A stretch of DNA of 64,000 nucleotides from Maritalea sp051251695 (GCF_051251695.1 NZ_JBPOEU010000015.1:24841-88840); one strand, 5' to 3'. Shown: positions 1 through 7,900, numbered from the stretch's first letter. Numbers and translations: made by a program. The notes: generated by a model not told the origin, from the sequence alone.

Positions 1-651
1 GATATCTGCACCCAAATCGGTGATGTCTGGCAGGGTGTGCGGCGCATATGCGACGCCATCAACTACCGTTACAGCACCAACCGAATGGACGATTTCGCAG
101 ATTTTTTTGACCGGATTAATGTGCCCCACAACATTTGAACAATGGGGGAAGGTGACGAGCTTTACTTTCTCATCAAGCAATTCGGTCAATTTATCCAATT
201 CGAGTTCTGCGGTATCTTTGTTTACCCGCCATTCGCGGACCTCAACACCAATTTTTTCCAATTTACGGAATGCCCCGGTGTTTGCTTCATGACATTGATC
301 CGTAACAATGATCGCGTCGCCAGCGCTGAGCATTTCGCTAAACGCATTGCCTAATGTGTAGGTATTCGCTGTGGTTGATGGGCCAATGTGGATGGCATCA
401 ACATGGACATTTAGCGCTTTCGCGAGCCGCTCATGGGCGCGATCCATTTCCACGCCCGCTTCTTTTGATGCAGGATAAACCCCATAGGGCTGCAATTTAT
501 GTGATGTGTAATAATGGTTGTAATGATCAATGACATGTTGGGCCATATAGGAGCCGCCAGCATTTTCGAAAAACGCCCATCCTTTGAGGTCATTTTGTTC
601 AAACGCAGGAAAGTTGGCGCGAACCGCCTTTGTGTCTAATGGCAATGTCAT
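1..651 (-). CDS. Class V aminotransferase / cysteine desulfurase-like protein (3' part cut by window)
   Basis: Reading the reverse strand from an ATG at 651 gives 217 codons that stay open to base 1, so the C-terminal part lies outside the window. The product begins MTLPLDTKAV and carries a class V fold-type I PLP signature: FENAGGSY near residue 28, GPSTTANTY near residue 83, TFPHCSNVVGH near residue 170 and DGVAYAPH near residue 200. The last resembles the cofactor-binding aspartate segment of SufS/VC1184-type desulfurase-like proteins. The PLP lysine is expected beyond the edge and is not visible. An in-frame ATG two codons upstream (657) is an alternative start. True cysteine desulfurase activity cannot be inferred, because this subfamily is mostly uncharacterised. 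Confidence 0.85.
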   Translation of the reverse strand, partial: MTLPLDTKAVRANFPAFEQNDLKGWAFFENAGGSYMAQHVIDHYNHYYTSHKLQPYGVYPASKEAGVEMDRAHERLAKALNVHVDAIHIGPSTTANTYTLGNAFSEMLSAGDAIIVTDQCHEANTGAFRKLEKIGVEVREWRVNKDTAELELDKLTELLDEKVKLVTFPHCSNVVGHINPVKKICEIVHSVGAVTVVDGVAYAPHTLPDITDLGADI

Positions 652-717
652 GATCATCGTCCCGAAAATTGGTTGAACCATATTGGTAACTTGCGAATTT
701 GATCGGGGCAAGACAAA

Positions 718-754
718 AGAATGCTCCAACTGTAGGGGCAGTTGAAGCATTTTG
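718..754 (-). terminator. Rho-independent terminator, minus strand
   Basis: A 12-bp stem (721-732 with 739-750, one mismatch) closes a 6-base loop. On the minus strand it is followed by a CTTTTGT tract. The A-rich/T-rich flanks also allow termination on the other strand. It lies about 130 bp after the stop of the Spy-like gene and just upstream of the aminotransferase gene, separating the two transcripts. Confidence 0.6.
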
Positions 755-793
755 GATGGGGAACAGTGAAGTCCATAAAGGACTAAATAGGAG

Positions 794-865
794 ATGCCGG
801 ACGACGAGGGCAAGTTGCCCCAACTTGGGGTACGTAACCCCAACGTGGGGCACGTCGCCCGGCAT
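794..865 (-). repeat. Three-way-junction dyad in the 3' region of the Spy-like gene
   Basis: An outer 13-bp stem (794-806 with 853-865, one G-U type mismatch) encloses two tandem hairpins, each with CCCCAAC/TGGGG arms (818-830 and 838-850). The two inner units form an imperfect 20-bp direct repeat. The structure starts 16 bp after the stop codon of the upstream minus-strand gene and has no U-tract, so it is more likely an mRNA 3' structure or protein/RNA-binding element than a simple terminator. Confidence 0.6.
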
Positions 866-881
866 AGGCTACTCGTCCGAC

Positions 882-1496
882 TTAGCCATTTGATGGTGCA
901 GGGGCACCATTGCCTTGTGGACCACGAGGGCCGTCGCCTTTTTGGCTCTTGCCAAACTGACCGCGTTTGCCTTTTTTACCCTTTTGACCTTTTTTGCCGC
1001 CGAATTTGTCCATTTGAGCCTTCTGATCGTCAGATAGGCTTTCATAAAAGCTTTCGAACGCTGGCATGACGATGTTCATGCTTTCAAGTTGCAGTTCCAT
1101 CATCGCGGTGCGGTGCTTCATTTTCTCAGCCGCACCTTCTGGCTTTTCAGCTTTCAATGGTGCGCAACTTTCACCAAAATTAGTTTGCGCGGTAAGTGCT
1201 GCCGTTTTTAAATCATCGAATGCAGGGCGCTGGGCGTCCGTTAAATCGATACGGATTGCCATAATTTCGAGTTTTTTCTCAACGTTTTCTGCCCCGTCAG
1301 TTGAACAGATGCTGCCCAAAAAGGCGTGACCACCACGTACGGGCCGGAACTGGCCTTTGCCTTTGCGTTCTTGCTTTTGCTCGGCTGAAGGACCGGTTTT
1401 GGTGCTGTCTTGAGCGTAAGCCGCTGGGGCAAGAGCGCTGATTGACATCGTGCCAACAAGTGTTGCTGCAAGTGCGAGTGCTGAAATCTTTTTCAT
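882..1496 (-). CDS. Spy/CpxP-like LTXXQ-motif periplasmic protein
   Basis: The 204-aa product starts MKKISALAL with a Sec signal peptide ending near AYAQ (residue 29). Two LTXXQ-type motifs are visible, LTDAQ at 85-89 and LSDDQ at 154-158, on predicted helices, as in the Spy/CpxP family of envelope chaperones and stress sensors. Two cysteines (64 and 111) could form a disulfide. The last 40 residues are an unusual Lys/Gly/Gln-rich low-complexity tail. The frame is open upstream to 1661, but I chose 1496 because AAGGAAGA lies at good spacing, the signal peptide begins there, and a terminator for the next gene lies inside the upstream extension. The role in envelope stress or metal protection is inferred. 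Confidence 0.8.
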   Translation of the reverse strand: MKKISALALAATLVGTMSISALAPAAYAQDSTKTGPSAEQKQERKGKGQFRPVRGGHAFLGSICSTDGAENVEKKLEIMAIRIDLTDAQRPAFDDLKTAALTAQTNFGESCAPLKAEKPEGAAEKMKHRTAMMELQLESMNIVMPAFESFYESLSDDQKAQMDKFGGKKGQKGKKGKRGQFGKSQKGDGPRGPQGNGAPAPSNG

Positions 1497-1632
1497 TTTA
1501 TCTTCCTTTGCCCGACCAATTGGGCGATTTGGGTTTGGCGTCTGATCGAGATTGAAGATAGGGGAAGCCACGTTGCCTAAAGTTTTCCGTGAAATGAACA
1601 ATTGGTAAGTTTGGAAAGATTTGAAAATAGGC

Positions 1633-1666
1633 ACAAAAAAAGACCGATGCGGGTAAGGCATCGGCC
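1633..1666 (-). terminator. Rho-independent terminator for the small membrane protein gene
   Basis: CCGATGC (1644-1650) pairs perfectly with GCATCGG (1658-1664). On the minus strand the stem is followed by seven T residues (1634-1641 region). It sits about 75 bp downstream of the stop at 1739, and it argues that the Spy-like gene does not start upstream of it. Confidence 0.85.
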
Positions 1667-1738
1667 AAGTTGGGGGGGCTTTCCTATAGAGTTAGTTCGG
1701 CCGGAAAGCAGGGCAGAATGGAGGTCAGTTGTGTTTAT

Positions 1739-1978
1739 CTAGCGTTGTGTGTTGCGAACGCGAATGGGTTTGAGCTTGGATTGTGTCGTATGTCGCCAGA
1801 CGCCTACAATAATGGCGGAGCAAAGCGCTAACGCAGGCAAAATAATGCTCAGAGCGGTGACGCTGGTGTGTTCTTGCGTGGCGGCAACTGCGGGGCTAAC
1901 GACCAGGAGGATTGCAAAAACTGCAGCGAGTGAGCCAGACAAATAGTGTAGTTTGTTTTTGGCGGCTTTTTGTTTCAT
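1739..1978 (-). CDS. Small two-TM membrane protein, unknown function
   Basis: This 79-aa product has a basic N-terminus (MKQKAAKNK), a hydrophobic stretch at about 14-34 that could be a signal anchor, a second at about 43-62, and a basic C-terminal tail. An AAAAGGA ribosome-binding site lies about 10 bases before the ATG, and a strong terminator follows. Both support a real, singly transcribed gene. I do not recognise a family. A cytoplasmic basic tail after the second segment fits an N-in/C-in or cleaved-signal single-TM topology. Confidence 0.6.
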   Translation of the reverse strand: MKQKAAKNKLHYLSGSLAAVFAILLVVSPAVAATQEHTSVTALSIILPALALCSAIIVGVWRHTTQSKLKPIRVRNTQR

Positions 1979-2186
1979 CTCGGATCGTCCTTTTGATCGT
2001 TTAATCGTTCGATGATGCTAATATGAATGACAGATGAGGTGAGAGTTGGTCTGAATTTGGGTGATTTGCGTTCAAAAGTCGGGCAAGTTTGTGGCAAGAC
2101 CATCATTCCCATATGCAACTTGCAAAACGATATTGAACTTGCTTTGATCAATTTGATTGAACCTAGCCAAAAGATTTTTTGACATT

Positions 2187-3386
2187 ATGAATATGATTTC
2201 TGATGCGCTTGCGCGCGTAAAACCATCCGCGAGCATGAACATATCCGCCATTGCGTTGGAAAAACGTGCCGCTGGCGTGGATATCATTCCGATGAGCGCA
2301 GGGGAGCCGGATTTCGATACGCCGGTGCATATCAAAGACGCGGCAAAGCGGGCGCTGGATGCGGGCGAAACAAAATATACCGCTGTTGATGGCATCCCTG
2401 AGCTTAAAGCCGCCATCGCCGCCAAATTTAAGCGCGAGAATGATTTGGATGTAGACCCCAAAGATTGTTTCGTTGCCACAGGCGGCAAGCAAATCATCTT
2501 CAATGCGATGGTCGCGACCCTTAATCCGGTCGATGAAGTCGTGGTGCCTGCACCATACTGGGTTTCCTACCCTGAAATGGTGCGGTTAACTGGGGCGACG
2601 CCAATTATCGTTGAAGCGGGCGCCGCGGCGGGATTTAAAATCACACCAGTGCAATTAGAACAGGCGATCACCGCGAAAACCAAGTGGTTGTTGTTGAATT
2701 CGCCGGGCAACCCAACGGGTGCTGTTTATTCAAAAGACGAGTTGCTGGCATTGGCGGTTGTGTTGCGGGAGCACCCGCATGTCCATATTTTGATGGATGA
2801 TATTTACGAGCACCTGACCTATGGCTGCAAGTTTTACACCATGGCGCAAATCGCACCTGATTTGGGTGACCGCACAGTGACCATGAATGGCGTTTCTAAA
2901 GCCTACTCGATGACAGGATGGCGGATTGGCTATTGTACGGGGCCAAGTTGGTTATTGAAGGCCATGTCTAAACTGCAAGGGCAATCAACCTCCAATCCAT
3001 GTTCCATCGCGCAGTGGGCAGCGGTTGAAGCGCTGAACGGCGACCAGAGTTTCTTGGCAGAGTGGCGCAAGGTATTTGAGGAGCGTCGGGACTATTTGGT
3101 TGAACGACTAAATAAAATAGATGGGATTGAATGCCTGGTGCCCGAAGGCGCATTTTATGTTTACCCGTCTTGTGGAGGGCTTTTGGGCAAAACCACCGAA
3201 GGTGGTCGTCTTTTGAAAACGGACGAAGATGTTGCCATGGCCTTGTTGGACGAGATGGATGTCGCGACCGTGCATGGTGGCGCATATGGCGTTTCGCCGC
3301 ATTTCCGCGTGTCTTATGCAGTATCGAAAGAAGATATTGGCAAGGCGTGTGATCGGTTTGAGGCATTTGTTGCGGCGCTGACTTAG
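2187..3386 (+). CDS. Class I PLP-dependent aminotransferase (aspartate aminotransferase type)
   Basis: The product of about 399 aa resembles AspC/AatA-type fold-I aminotransferases of the Igamma group. It has MSAGEPDFDTP near the N-terminus, NSPGNPTGAVY with the conserved Asn, DDIYEHL with the cofactor aspartate, and GVSKAYSMTGWRIGY containing the Schiff-base lysine and phosphate-binding arginine. C-terminal HFRVSYA supplies the substrate-carboxylate arginine. The frame opens at 2157, but homologues begin near ISDALARVKPS, so the ATG at 2187 (or 2193) is likelier. No strong Shine-Dalgarno is seen. Aspartate/2-oxoglutarate transamination is probable, but related enzymes accept prephenate or aromatic acids. 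It appears monocistronic. Confidence 0.88.
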   Translation: MNMISDALARVKPSASMNISAIALEKRAAGVDIIPMSAGEPDFDTPVHIKDAAKRALDAGETKYTAVDGIPELKAAIAAKFKRENDLDVDPKDCFVATGGKQIIFNAMVATLNPVDEVVVPAPYWVSYPEMVRLTGATPIIVEAGAAAGFKITPVQLEQAITAKTKWLLLNSPGNPTGAVYSKDELLALAVVLREHPHVHILMDDIYEHLTYGCKFYTMAQIAPDLGDRTVTMNGVSKAYSMTGWRIGYCTGPSWLLKAMSKLQGQSTSNPCSIAQWAAVEALNGDQSFLAEWRKVFEERRDYLVERLNKIDGIECLVPEGAFYVYPSCGGLLGKTTEGGRLLKTDEDVAMALLDEMDVATVHGGAYGVSPHFRVSYAVSKEDIGKACDRFEAFVAALT

Positions 3387-3407
3387 GGCGCTGACATTCG
3401 TTGTTGG

Positions 3408-3520
3408 TTGGTCCCGGCTCGGGGGCCGGGACGGCACAAGTTTTTGGATCATGGCGCAAGTTGTGAGAAAAGAGTGCGAGATCTGCACCAAGCGGCATCC
3501 CCAGACTTGATCCGGGGTCA
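3408..3520. repeat. Composite palindromic intergenic repeat (REP-like)
   Basis: Two palindromes lie between convergent genes. One is a hairpin with 8-bp GC-rich arms (3411-3418 and 3425-3432). The other is CCCCAGACTTGATCCGGGG at 3499-3517, a near-perfect dyad of a type I recall as widely dispersed in alphaproteobacterial intergenic DNA. Neither has a T-tract. They may help end transcription from both sides, but their form is that of dispersed repeats. Confidence 0.55.
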
Positions 3521-3541
3521 CCTTCATGAAGTCGGAAATCC

Positions 3542-4486
3542 CTAACGGGCAGCGCGGCGGGCATCTGCCTTTTTAAGGGTTGAGAGGAATGTATCCTTTA
3601 CCCCTTGGTCGTTTACTTCGAAGCAAATTTTCACTGGGCGGCCATTTTTGGCTGGGTCTGCGATGGTGTTGCCCACCTCGTCGCCTTCCAAAATCGTGTT
3701 GAGTGGCGCTTCTTTTATGTCGAAAAACTCTGGATCAGTGATCGCAATCACAGCCGCCGGATCGTGAAGGTAACAGCCATTTACGCCGACATTCTCGGTG
3801 TAAAATTTGATGTAATATTCTGAAACCTGCTCCAAAAACTTACCAATTTTTGGCGAATGTTTTGTGACTTCGCGGAAGTCGTCCATATTGCAGCTAACCG
3901 AATGGGTTACATCTAGGCCGACCAAGGTAACGTCCCAATCGGCATCAAAAACCACCTGCGCGGCGTGCGGGTCGTTCCAGATGTTCGCTTCAGCAAATGG
4001 CGTGACATTGCCGGGCGCGTCGACTGCACCGCCCATGATCACGACATTTTTTGCGTTCTTTGCAATTTCAGGATCTTGCTGTAACGCGAGGGCCAAATTG
4101 GTCAATGGGCCGACGGCGCAAATGGTGATTTCACCAGGATTGGCCTTTGTAACTTCACACAAAAATTGAGCAGCTGAACGTGTGTCTTTTTCGCGACTTG
4201 GTATTTGGGGTGGATAATCGCCAAAACCTTCTACACCATGCACAAAATCCGCATGTGGATTTGGTGTGATGGTCAAGGGTGTTGGCGCACCTTCGGCGAC
4301 GGGAATGTTGAGGCCAGCCAAATCGGTAAGGTGGATGGCGTTGCGTGTTGCTGTTTTAACCGGAACATTGCCAAAAACGGTCGTGAGACCAACAACTTCA
4401 ATGCGTTCGTCGGCAAATGCATGGTGCAAGGCCATTGCGTCATCAATGCCCGGATCAGTGTCGATTATGATTTTATGTAGGGTCAA
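3542..4486 (-). CDS. Inosine-uridine preferring nucleoside hydrolase
   Basis: The 314-aa product opens with the calcium-binding signature IDTDPGIDDA (residues 8-17) of IunH/RihA-type ribonucleoside hydrolases. It also has VVIMGGA, the NIWNDPHAA segment and a conserved DVTH motif in the second half. These enzymes split ribonucleosides into base and ribose. The start overlaps the stop of the upstream ribokinase-type gene by 4 bp, so the two genes form a translationally coupled unit that would release and phosphorylate ribose. Base specificity cannot be read from the sequence. Confidence 0.9.
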   Translation of the reverse strand: MTLHKIIIDTDPGIDDAMALHHAFADERIEVVGLTTVFGNVPVKTATRNAIHLTDLAGLNIPVAEGAPTPLTITPNPHADFVHGVEGFGDYPPQIPSREKDTRSAAQFLCEVTKANPGEITICAVGPLTNLALALQQDPEIAKNAKNVVIMGGAVDAPGNVTPFAEANIWNDPHAAQVVFDADWDVTLVGLDVTHSVSCNMDDFREVTKHSPKIGKFLEQVSEYYIKFYTENVGVNGCYLHDPAAVIAITDPEFFDIKEAPLNTILEGDEVGNTIADPAKNGRPVKICFEVNDQGVKDTFLSTLKKADARRAAR

Positions 4487-5358
4487 GATTGGTACTCCAG
4501 GAATTCAAAAACTTCTTTAATTGGGGGAATTGCGTCTGCCGCGCCGGGGCGTGTGACCTGAATGGCGGCAGCAGCGCTTGCGATTTTTAGGGCTGTTTCA
4601 GGATCATCACCCAAATCGAGCCGTGCGAGGAAATAGCCGGTGAATGTGTCACCAGCGCCAGTGGTATCGACCGCGTCGACTTTAAATGAGCTTACTTCAT
4701 ATTGCTGGTCGCCCTGTTTGTAGGACGCGCCCTTGCTGCCTTTGGTGACCAATATACGGTCCACCGGCAACTGATCTACTGTAATGTTTAGCGTTTCGGC
4801 AAGCTGGGCAGCTTCGACCTCGTTAACCGCGATGAGGTCAACATGTTTGATCATTTGCGCGGCGATCTTTGCATCAAAGGGCGCGGCGGCATAAGCGACC
4901 TTTAGGCCTTTTTGTTTGGCTGATTTGGCCGCCTCAACAATCATGTTGGTTTCGTTTTGTAGCAGTAACCAATCATTTTCGTCGGTCTGAGCCAAGGCTT
5001 TATCGATCTGAGCTTGGTTGAGCGTTTCATTCGCCCCGCCATGAATAACGATGGTGTTTTCACCTTCATTATCGACATAGATCACCGCGTGACCTGATGC
5101 GCCATCATCGGTGAGCGTATGCTGGGTATCCACGCCACTGTCTGTGAGTTTCTTTTTCGCCCATTGCCCGTCTTCGCCGATCCGACCGACATGGACAACA
5201 TTGCCACCGGCCAACGCGATGGCGATGGATTGGTTAGCGCCCTTGCCGCCGAGGCCTGCGCTATAAGAAAGATTGCGCAATGTTTCACCAGCTGCCGGGA
5301 AGTGGGGAACGCGGTGAACATAGTCAATATTGATGGATCCGATATTGATGATGGGCAT
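4483..5358 (-). CDS. rbsK: Ribokinase (PfkB family)
   Basis: This 291-aa PfkB-type kinase shows the N-terminal GSINIDYV, the substrate-binding GGKGANQ (37-43) and the C-terminal DTTGAGDTFTGYF with the catalytic aspartate. Length and motifs fit ribokinase, which makes ribose 5-phosphate from ribose and ATP. GAGGTGA lies 5-8 bases before the ATG. Coupling to the nucleoside hydrolase supports ribose, or a close pentose, as substrate. No ribose ABC transporter is adjacent, so the sugar probably comes from intracellular nucleosides. Assignment of rbsK over other PfkB sugar kinases is likely but not certain. Confidence 0.85.
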   Translation of the reverse strand: MPIINIGSINIDYVHRVPHFPAAGETLRNLSYSAGLGGKGANQSIAIALAGGNVVHVGRIGEDGQWAKKKLTDSGVDTQHTLTDDGASGHAVIYVDNEGENTIVIHGGANETLNQAQIDKALAQTDENDWLLLQNETNMIVEAAKSAKQKGLKVAYAAAPFDAKIAAQMIKHVDLIAVNEVEAAQLAETLNITVDQLPVDRILVTKGSKGASYKQGDQQYEVSSFKVDAVDTTGAGDTFTGYFLARLDLGDDPETALKIASAAAAIQVTRPGAADAIPPIKEVFEFLEYQS

Positions 5359-5537
5359 GATTTCACCTCGTCGCGATTAAAGTTTTGGTTTCATACAGAT
5401 ATTTTATCAATTGGTCAAAAAATATCTATTGCTGCTGGAGAAGTTCTACTCACTCACGGGGAATTTACAAATGCTCAGTTGCATGTGAGCGAAATGTTTA
5501 GTCTGGTTTGGTTAGAAAAATGATCAGGAGGGTGTAA

Positions 5538-6506
5538 ATGCTCATCAAGAAGAAGAAAAGTTGGGAAATTGCTGAGCGGGAGGCAACGCCCGAAGGTATC
5601 TATCTTAACAGACGCCAAATTATGGCCGGCGCTGGAGCCATTGGTTTGGCTGGCGCATTGGGTACAGTTAATGGTGCATTTGCGGCGACCGAAGATGATC
5701 GGTTAGCGATCAACGCACCGCGCAATGAAGCTTTTCAACTTGATCGGGAATTGACGCCTGAAGATATCAATCTCAACTACAACAACTTTTACGAGTTTGG
5801 CTCGCATAAAGAGATCGCCCGTGATGCGCAGGCGCTTGAGCCGCGCCCGTGGGAAATTACCATTGATGGGATGGTGGACAATCCAACAAAAATTGATGTC
5901 GACGACTTAATCGGCAAAATGGCTGTGGAAGAGCGGCTCTATCGGCACCGGTGTGTTGAGGCGTGGTCGATGACCGTTCCTTGGATTGGGTTTCCATTTG
6001 CAAAGCTTGTTGAAATGGCGGGGCCGCAATCGGGTGCGAAATATATCCGCATGGAAACGTTTAATGACCCTGGCGTCGCGCGTGGTATCAAGACCCAACC
6101 TTGGTATCCTTGGCCATATGTTGAAGGTCTAACGATTGAAGAAGCGCAAAACGACTTGGCATTTTTGGTTGTGGGCGCTTATGGCAAACAGGTTGCAGAC
6201 CAAATGGGCGCACCGCTTAGATTGGCTGTCCCGTGGAAATACGGGTTTAAGTCGATCAAATCGATCGTGAAGTTCACGTTTACTGACGAACGCCCAGTTA
6301 GTTTTTGGGAACAGTTGCAAGATAAAGAATATGCGTTTTGGGCCAATGTGAACCCCGAAGTGCCACATCCGCGCTGGACGCAAGCGACCGAACGTGTGTT
6401 GCATACAGGTGATCGCGTTCCAACATTGAAGTTCAATGGATATGAAGAGCAAGTCGCGGGGCTTTATGCCGATATGCAAGATTTAGGTGATCTGCTTTAC
6501 CGGTAG
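5538..6506 (+). CDS. msrP: Periplasmic methionine sulfoxide reductase catalytic subunit MsrP (YedY)
   Basis: The 322-aa sulfite-oxidase-fold molybdoenzyme has a Tat signal containing NRRQIMAGAG (twin arginines at 25-26). Cys139 in RHRCVEAWS is the expected molybdopterin ligand, and the product ends with the YedY-typical NGYEEQVAGLY. MsrP reduces oxidised methionine in periplasmic proteins, taking electrons from the haem membrane protein MsrQ. AGGAGG precedes the ATG at good distance. No msrQ follows, since a terminator lies 34 bp after the stop, so the partner must be encoded elsewhere or replaced. Confidence 0.92.
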   Translation: MLIKKKKSWEIAEREATPEGIYLNRRQIMAGAGAIGLAGALGTVNGAFAATEDDRLAINAPRNEAFQLDRELTPEDINLNYNNFYEFGSHKEIARDAQALEPRPWEITIDGMVDNPTKIDVDDLIGKMAVEERLYRHRCVEAWSMTVPWIGFPFAKLVEMAGPQSGAKYIRMETFNDPGVARGIKTQPWYPWPYVEGLTIEEAQNDLAFLVVGAYGKQVADQMGAPLRLAVPWKYGFKSIKSIVKFTFTDERPVSFWEQLQDKEYAFWANVNPEVPHPRWTQATERVLHTGDRVPTLKFNGYEEQVAGLYADMQDLGDLLYR

Positions 6507-6539
6507 AGCCGTATCTTAAATACTCCTCCTCATAACTGG

Positions 6540-6571
6540 TCGCCGGTGAAGATTTTCACCGGCGATTTTTT
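6540..6571 (+). terminator. Rho-independent terminator of msrP
   Basis: A perfect 11-bp stem (6540-6550 with 6555-6565) with loop GATT is followed by six T residues. It ends the msrP transcript shortly after its stop codon. Confidence 0.9.
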
Positions 6572-6602
6572 ATAATTCAATCAGATTTAAGTCAGGTCTT
6601 GT

Positions 6603-6971
6603 TCACGTCAAGTCTTGAGCCAACATCATCGCGTTCCCATCGGGATCGTAGAATGTTGCGGTGCTGACCATCCCCTCTATGACATCTGTTTCCCCATCAA
6701 ACTTTACACCAGCCGCTTCTAAGGCTGCACGCGCTTCGTCGATATTTGCAATGCCAAATACGGGTACTGAATTGCCTGGCACGGGTTCGGTATGTTCGCC
6801 AAGACCCAATGTTACGCCTTCGGTTTTGGTTTTAAGTTCGCTCCACCCAGCGTCATCGGCGTGATAAACAAGTTCAAACCCAAGCATATCATTGTACCAT
6901 TGTGCGCTGGCATGGCGGTCACTTACGGATAAGGCGATGGTGATTGTGTTTTCTAAAGTTACGGCTGGCAT
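6603..6971 (-). CDS. VOC-fold (glyoxalase/bleomycin-resistance-like) protein
   Basis: The 122-aa product has the paired beta-alpha-beta-beta-beta modules of the vicinal oxygen chelate family: WYNDMLGFEL in the first half and YDPDGNAMMLAQ at the end. The latter is the usual position of a metal-ligand-bearing strand. Substrate cannot be told. AAGGAAG sits 5 bases before the ATG. It is divergent from a tandem winged-helix regulator 41 bp away, which probably controls it. Confidence 0.8.
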   Translation of the reverse strand: MPAVTLENTITIALSVSDRHASAQWYNDMLGFELVYHADDAGWSELKTKTEGVTLGLGEHTEPVPGNSVPVFGIANIDEARAALEAAGVKFDGETDVIEGMVSTATFYDPDGNAMMLAQDLT

Positions 6972-6989
6972 AGGGCTTCCTTTTTGATC

Positions 6990-7013
6990 ATAAAATATAT
7001 ATACTATACTTTA
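6990..7013. promoter_or_regulatory. AT-rich divergent promoter/operator between VOC gene and tandem HxlR-like regulator
   Basis: The 41-bp gap holds TATACT (7000-7005), ending 7 bases before the regulator's ATG, with no Shine-Dalgarno. That geometry fits a leaderless transcript. The same stretch contains ACTATAC (7003-7009), which recurs as an inverted pair at the other HxlR-type divergent promoter in this window (32407-32441). Confidence 0.45.
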
Positions 7014-7552
7014 TGGACATAGAAACAATTGTCAAGGTGACTTCTAGGGCATGGTGCTTGAACATTCTCGCGCTGCTGCACGCTGGTACGCCGGGTCGAC
7101 AAGCGCCATTGCTTTCTAAATCAGGTGCAAGCCGCACGGCCTTTGCGCAAAGCTTGTCTCATTTGGTTGATCTTGGCCTGCTGGAGCGAAATCCAGGTCA
7201 CGGCCATCCGCTGCGCCCCGAATATCGGCTGACACCAAAGGGCGTTGAAATCGCAGCGGTTGCGGGGAAAATCAATGCCGCTGTAACGGAGCAAGCGCAT
7301 GGTCCGATATTGCGTCGCACTTGGAGCGTGCCGGTTTTGGCAGCAAGTTACAAACCCCGGTATTTTGGCGAAATAAAGAATGAGCTGGTGTCCGTGACGG
7401 ACAGGGCCTTATCGCAATCCCTGCAACAACTTCAAAAGAGCCGCTGGCTTGTGCGCAATATTGACACGAGCAAAAACCCGCCGCGCCCGATCTACCAAGC
7501 TGCAAACCAAGGGTTTGAAATTGCTCAGGCCATCAACTTGGCTAGGGTTTAG
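7013..7552 (+). CDS. Tandem winged-helix (duplicated HxlR-like) transcriptional regulator
   Basis: The 179-aa protein appears to contain two HxlR-like winged helices. The first (about 5-80) runs WCLNILALL, then SRTAFAQSLSHLVDLGLLER, then YRLTPKG. The second (about 100-175) runs WSVPVLAAS, FGEIKNEL, a helix ending LQQLQKSRWLVR, and YQAANQGFEIA. HxlR proteins are normally single-domain homodimers, so this looks like a covalent dimer. The start has no visible ribosome-binding site and probably sits at the transcript's 5' end. It likely regulates the divergent VOC gene and itself. Its inducer is unknown, although many HxlR regulators sense electrophiles or quinones. Confidence 0.7.
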   Translation: MDIETIVKVTSRAWCLNILALLHAGTPGRQAPLLSKSGASRTAFAQSLSHLVDLGLLERNPGHGHPLRPEYRLTPKGVEIAAVAGKINAAVTEQAHGPILRRTWSVPVLAASYKPRYFGEIKNELVSVTDRALSQSLQQLQKSRWLVRNIDTSKNPPRPIYQAANQGFEIAQAINLARV

Positions 7553-7590
7553 TTTTTCTTAGCCCACCGCAAAACCATCATCGATTATGC

Positions 7591-7711
7591 AAAAAAAAGG
7601 CCCTACCAAAAAGGTAGGGCCTTGAATAAGGGGCAGACATCGAGGGAGGAGGGACGGTGTCTGCCGTACGCGAGTTGACTTCGAGGGAGGAGGGACGTCA
7701 TCAACTCGTTA
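7591..7711 (-). ncRNA. CCUCCUCCC-motif sRNA, copy 1 (cuckoo / alpha-r14-like)
   Basis: On the minus strand this 121-nt unit folds into two hairpins and a terminator. Hairpin 1 uses arms 7671-7678 and 7701-7708. Hairpin 2 uses arms 7632-7639 and 7658-7665. Each loop contains CCTCCTCCC, the complement of an extended Shine-Dalgarno sequence. The 3' hairpin has an 11-bp stem (7597-7607 with 7613-7623) followed by eight T. This is the layout of the alphaproteobacterial cuckoo RNAs (CcsR in Rhodobacter, alpha-r14 in rhizobia), thought to act by base pairing with ribosome-binding regions. The 5' end is inferred from the -10 box at 7717-7722. Confidence 0.87.
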
Positions 7712-7716
7712 CCGAC

Positions 7717-7782
7717 CTTATATGGTGTGCGATGGCAACTTAACAAGCGTATAGAATGCATATTTGATATGCGCTAAACGCA
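7717..7782 (-). promoter_or_regulatory. Promoter and LysR-type T-N11-A box of sRNA copy 1
   Basis: Read on the minus strand, CATATAAG (7717-7724) is the -10, with a possible -35 TTGTTA at 7741-7746 (18-bp spacer). A 17-bp perfect dyad, TATGCG-N5-CGCATA, lies at 7768-7784 and contains TGC-N7-GCA, which is a T-N11-A LysR box (7770-7782). Its centre is 56.5 bp from the -10 centre, about -66 from the inferred start. The same arrangement precedes the other two sRNA copies. Confidence 0.65.
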
Positions 7783-7900
7783 TAGCTAAATTTCGCAACC
7801 TATGGTTTGCGCCATTCTGAGGTCAAAACCGCATCGAGCCCTGTTATTTTGGCGTAACTGGACTTAATTGGTATGCAATTGAATGCGTTGGGATTTCCCA

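Noticed and set aside
20..354. Plus-strand open frames at the left edge
   Set aside because: They are antisense to the aminotransferase frame, which has clear PLP-family motifs on the minus strand.
1497..1661. N-terminal extension of the Spy-like protein
   Set aside because: It covers the terminator of the next gene and precedes the real signal peptide and ribosome-binding site.
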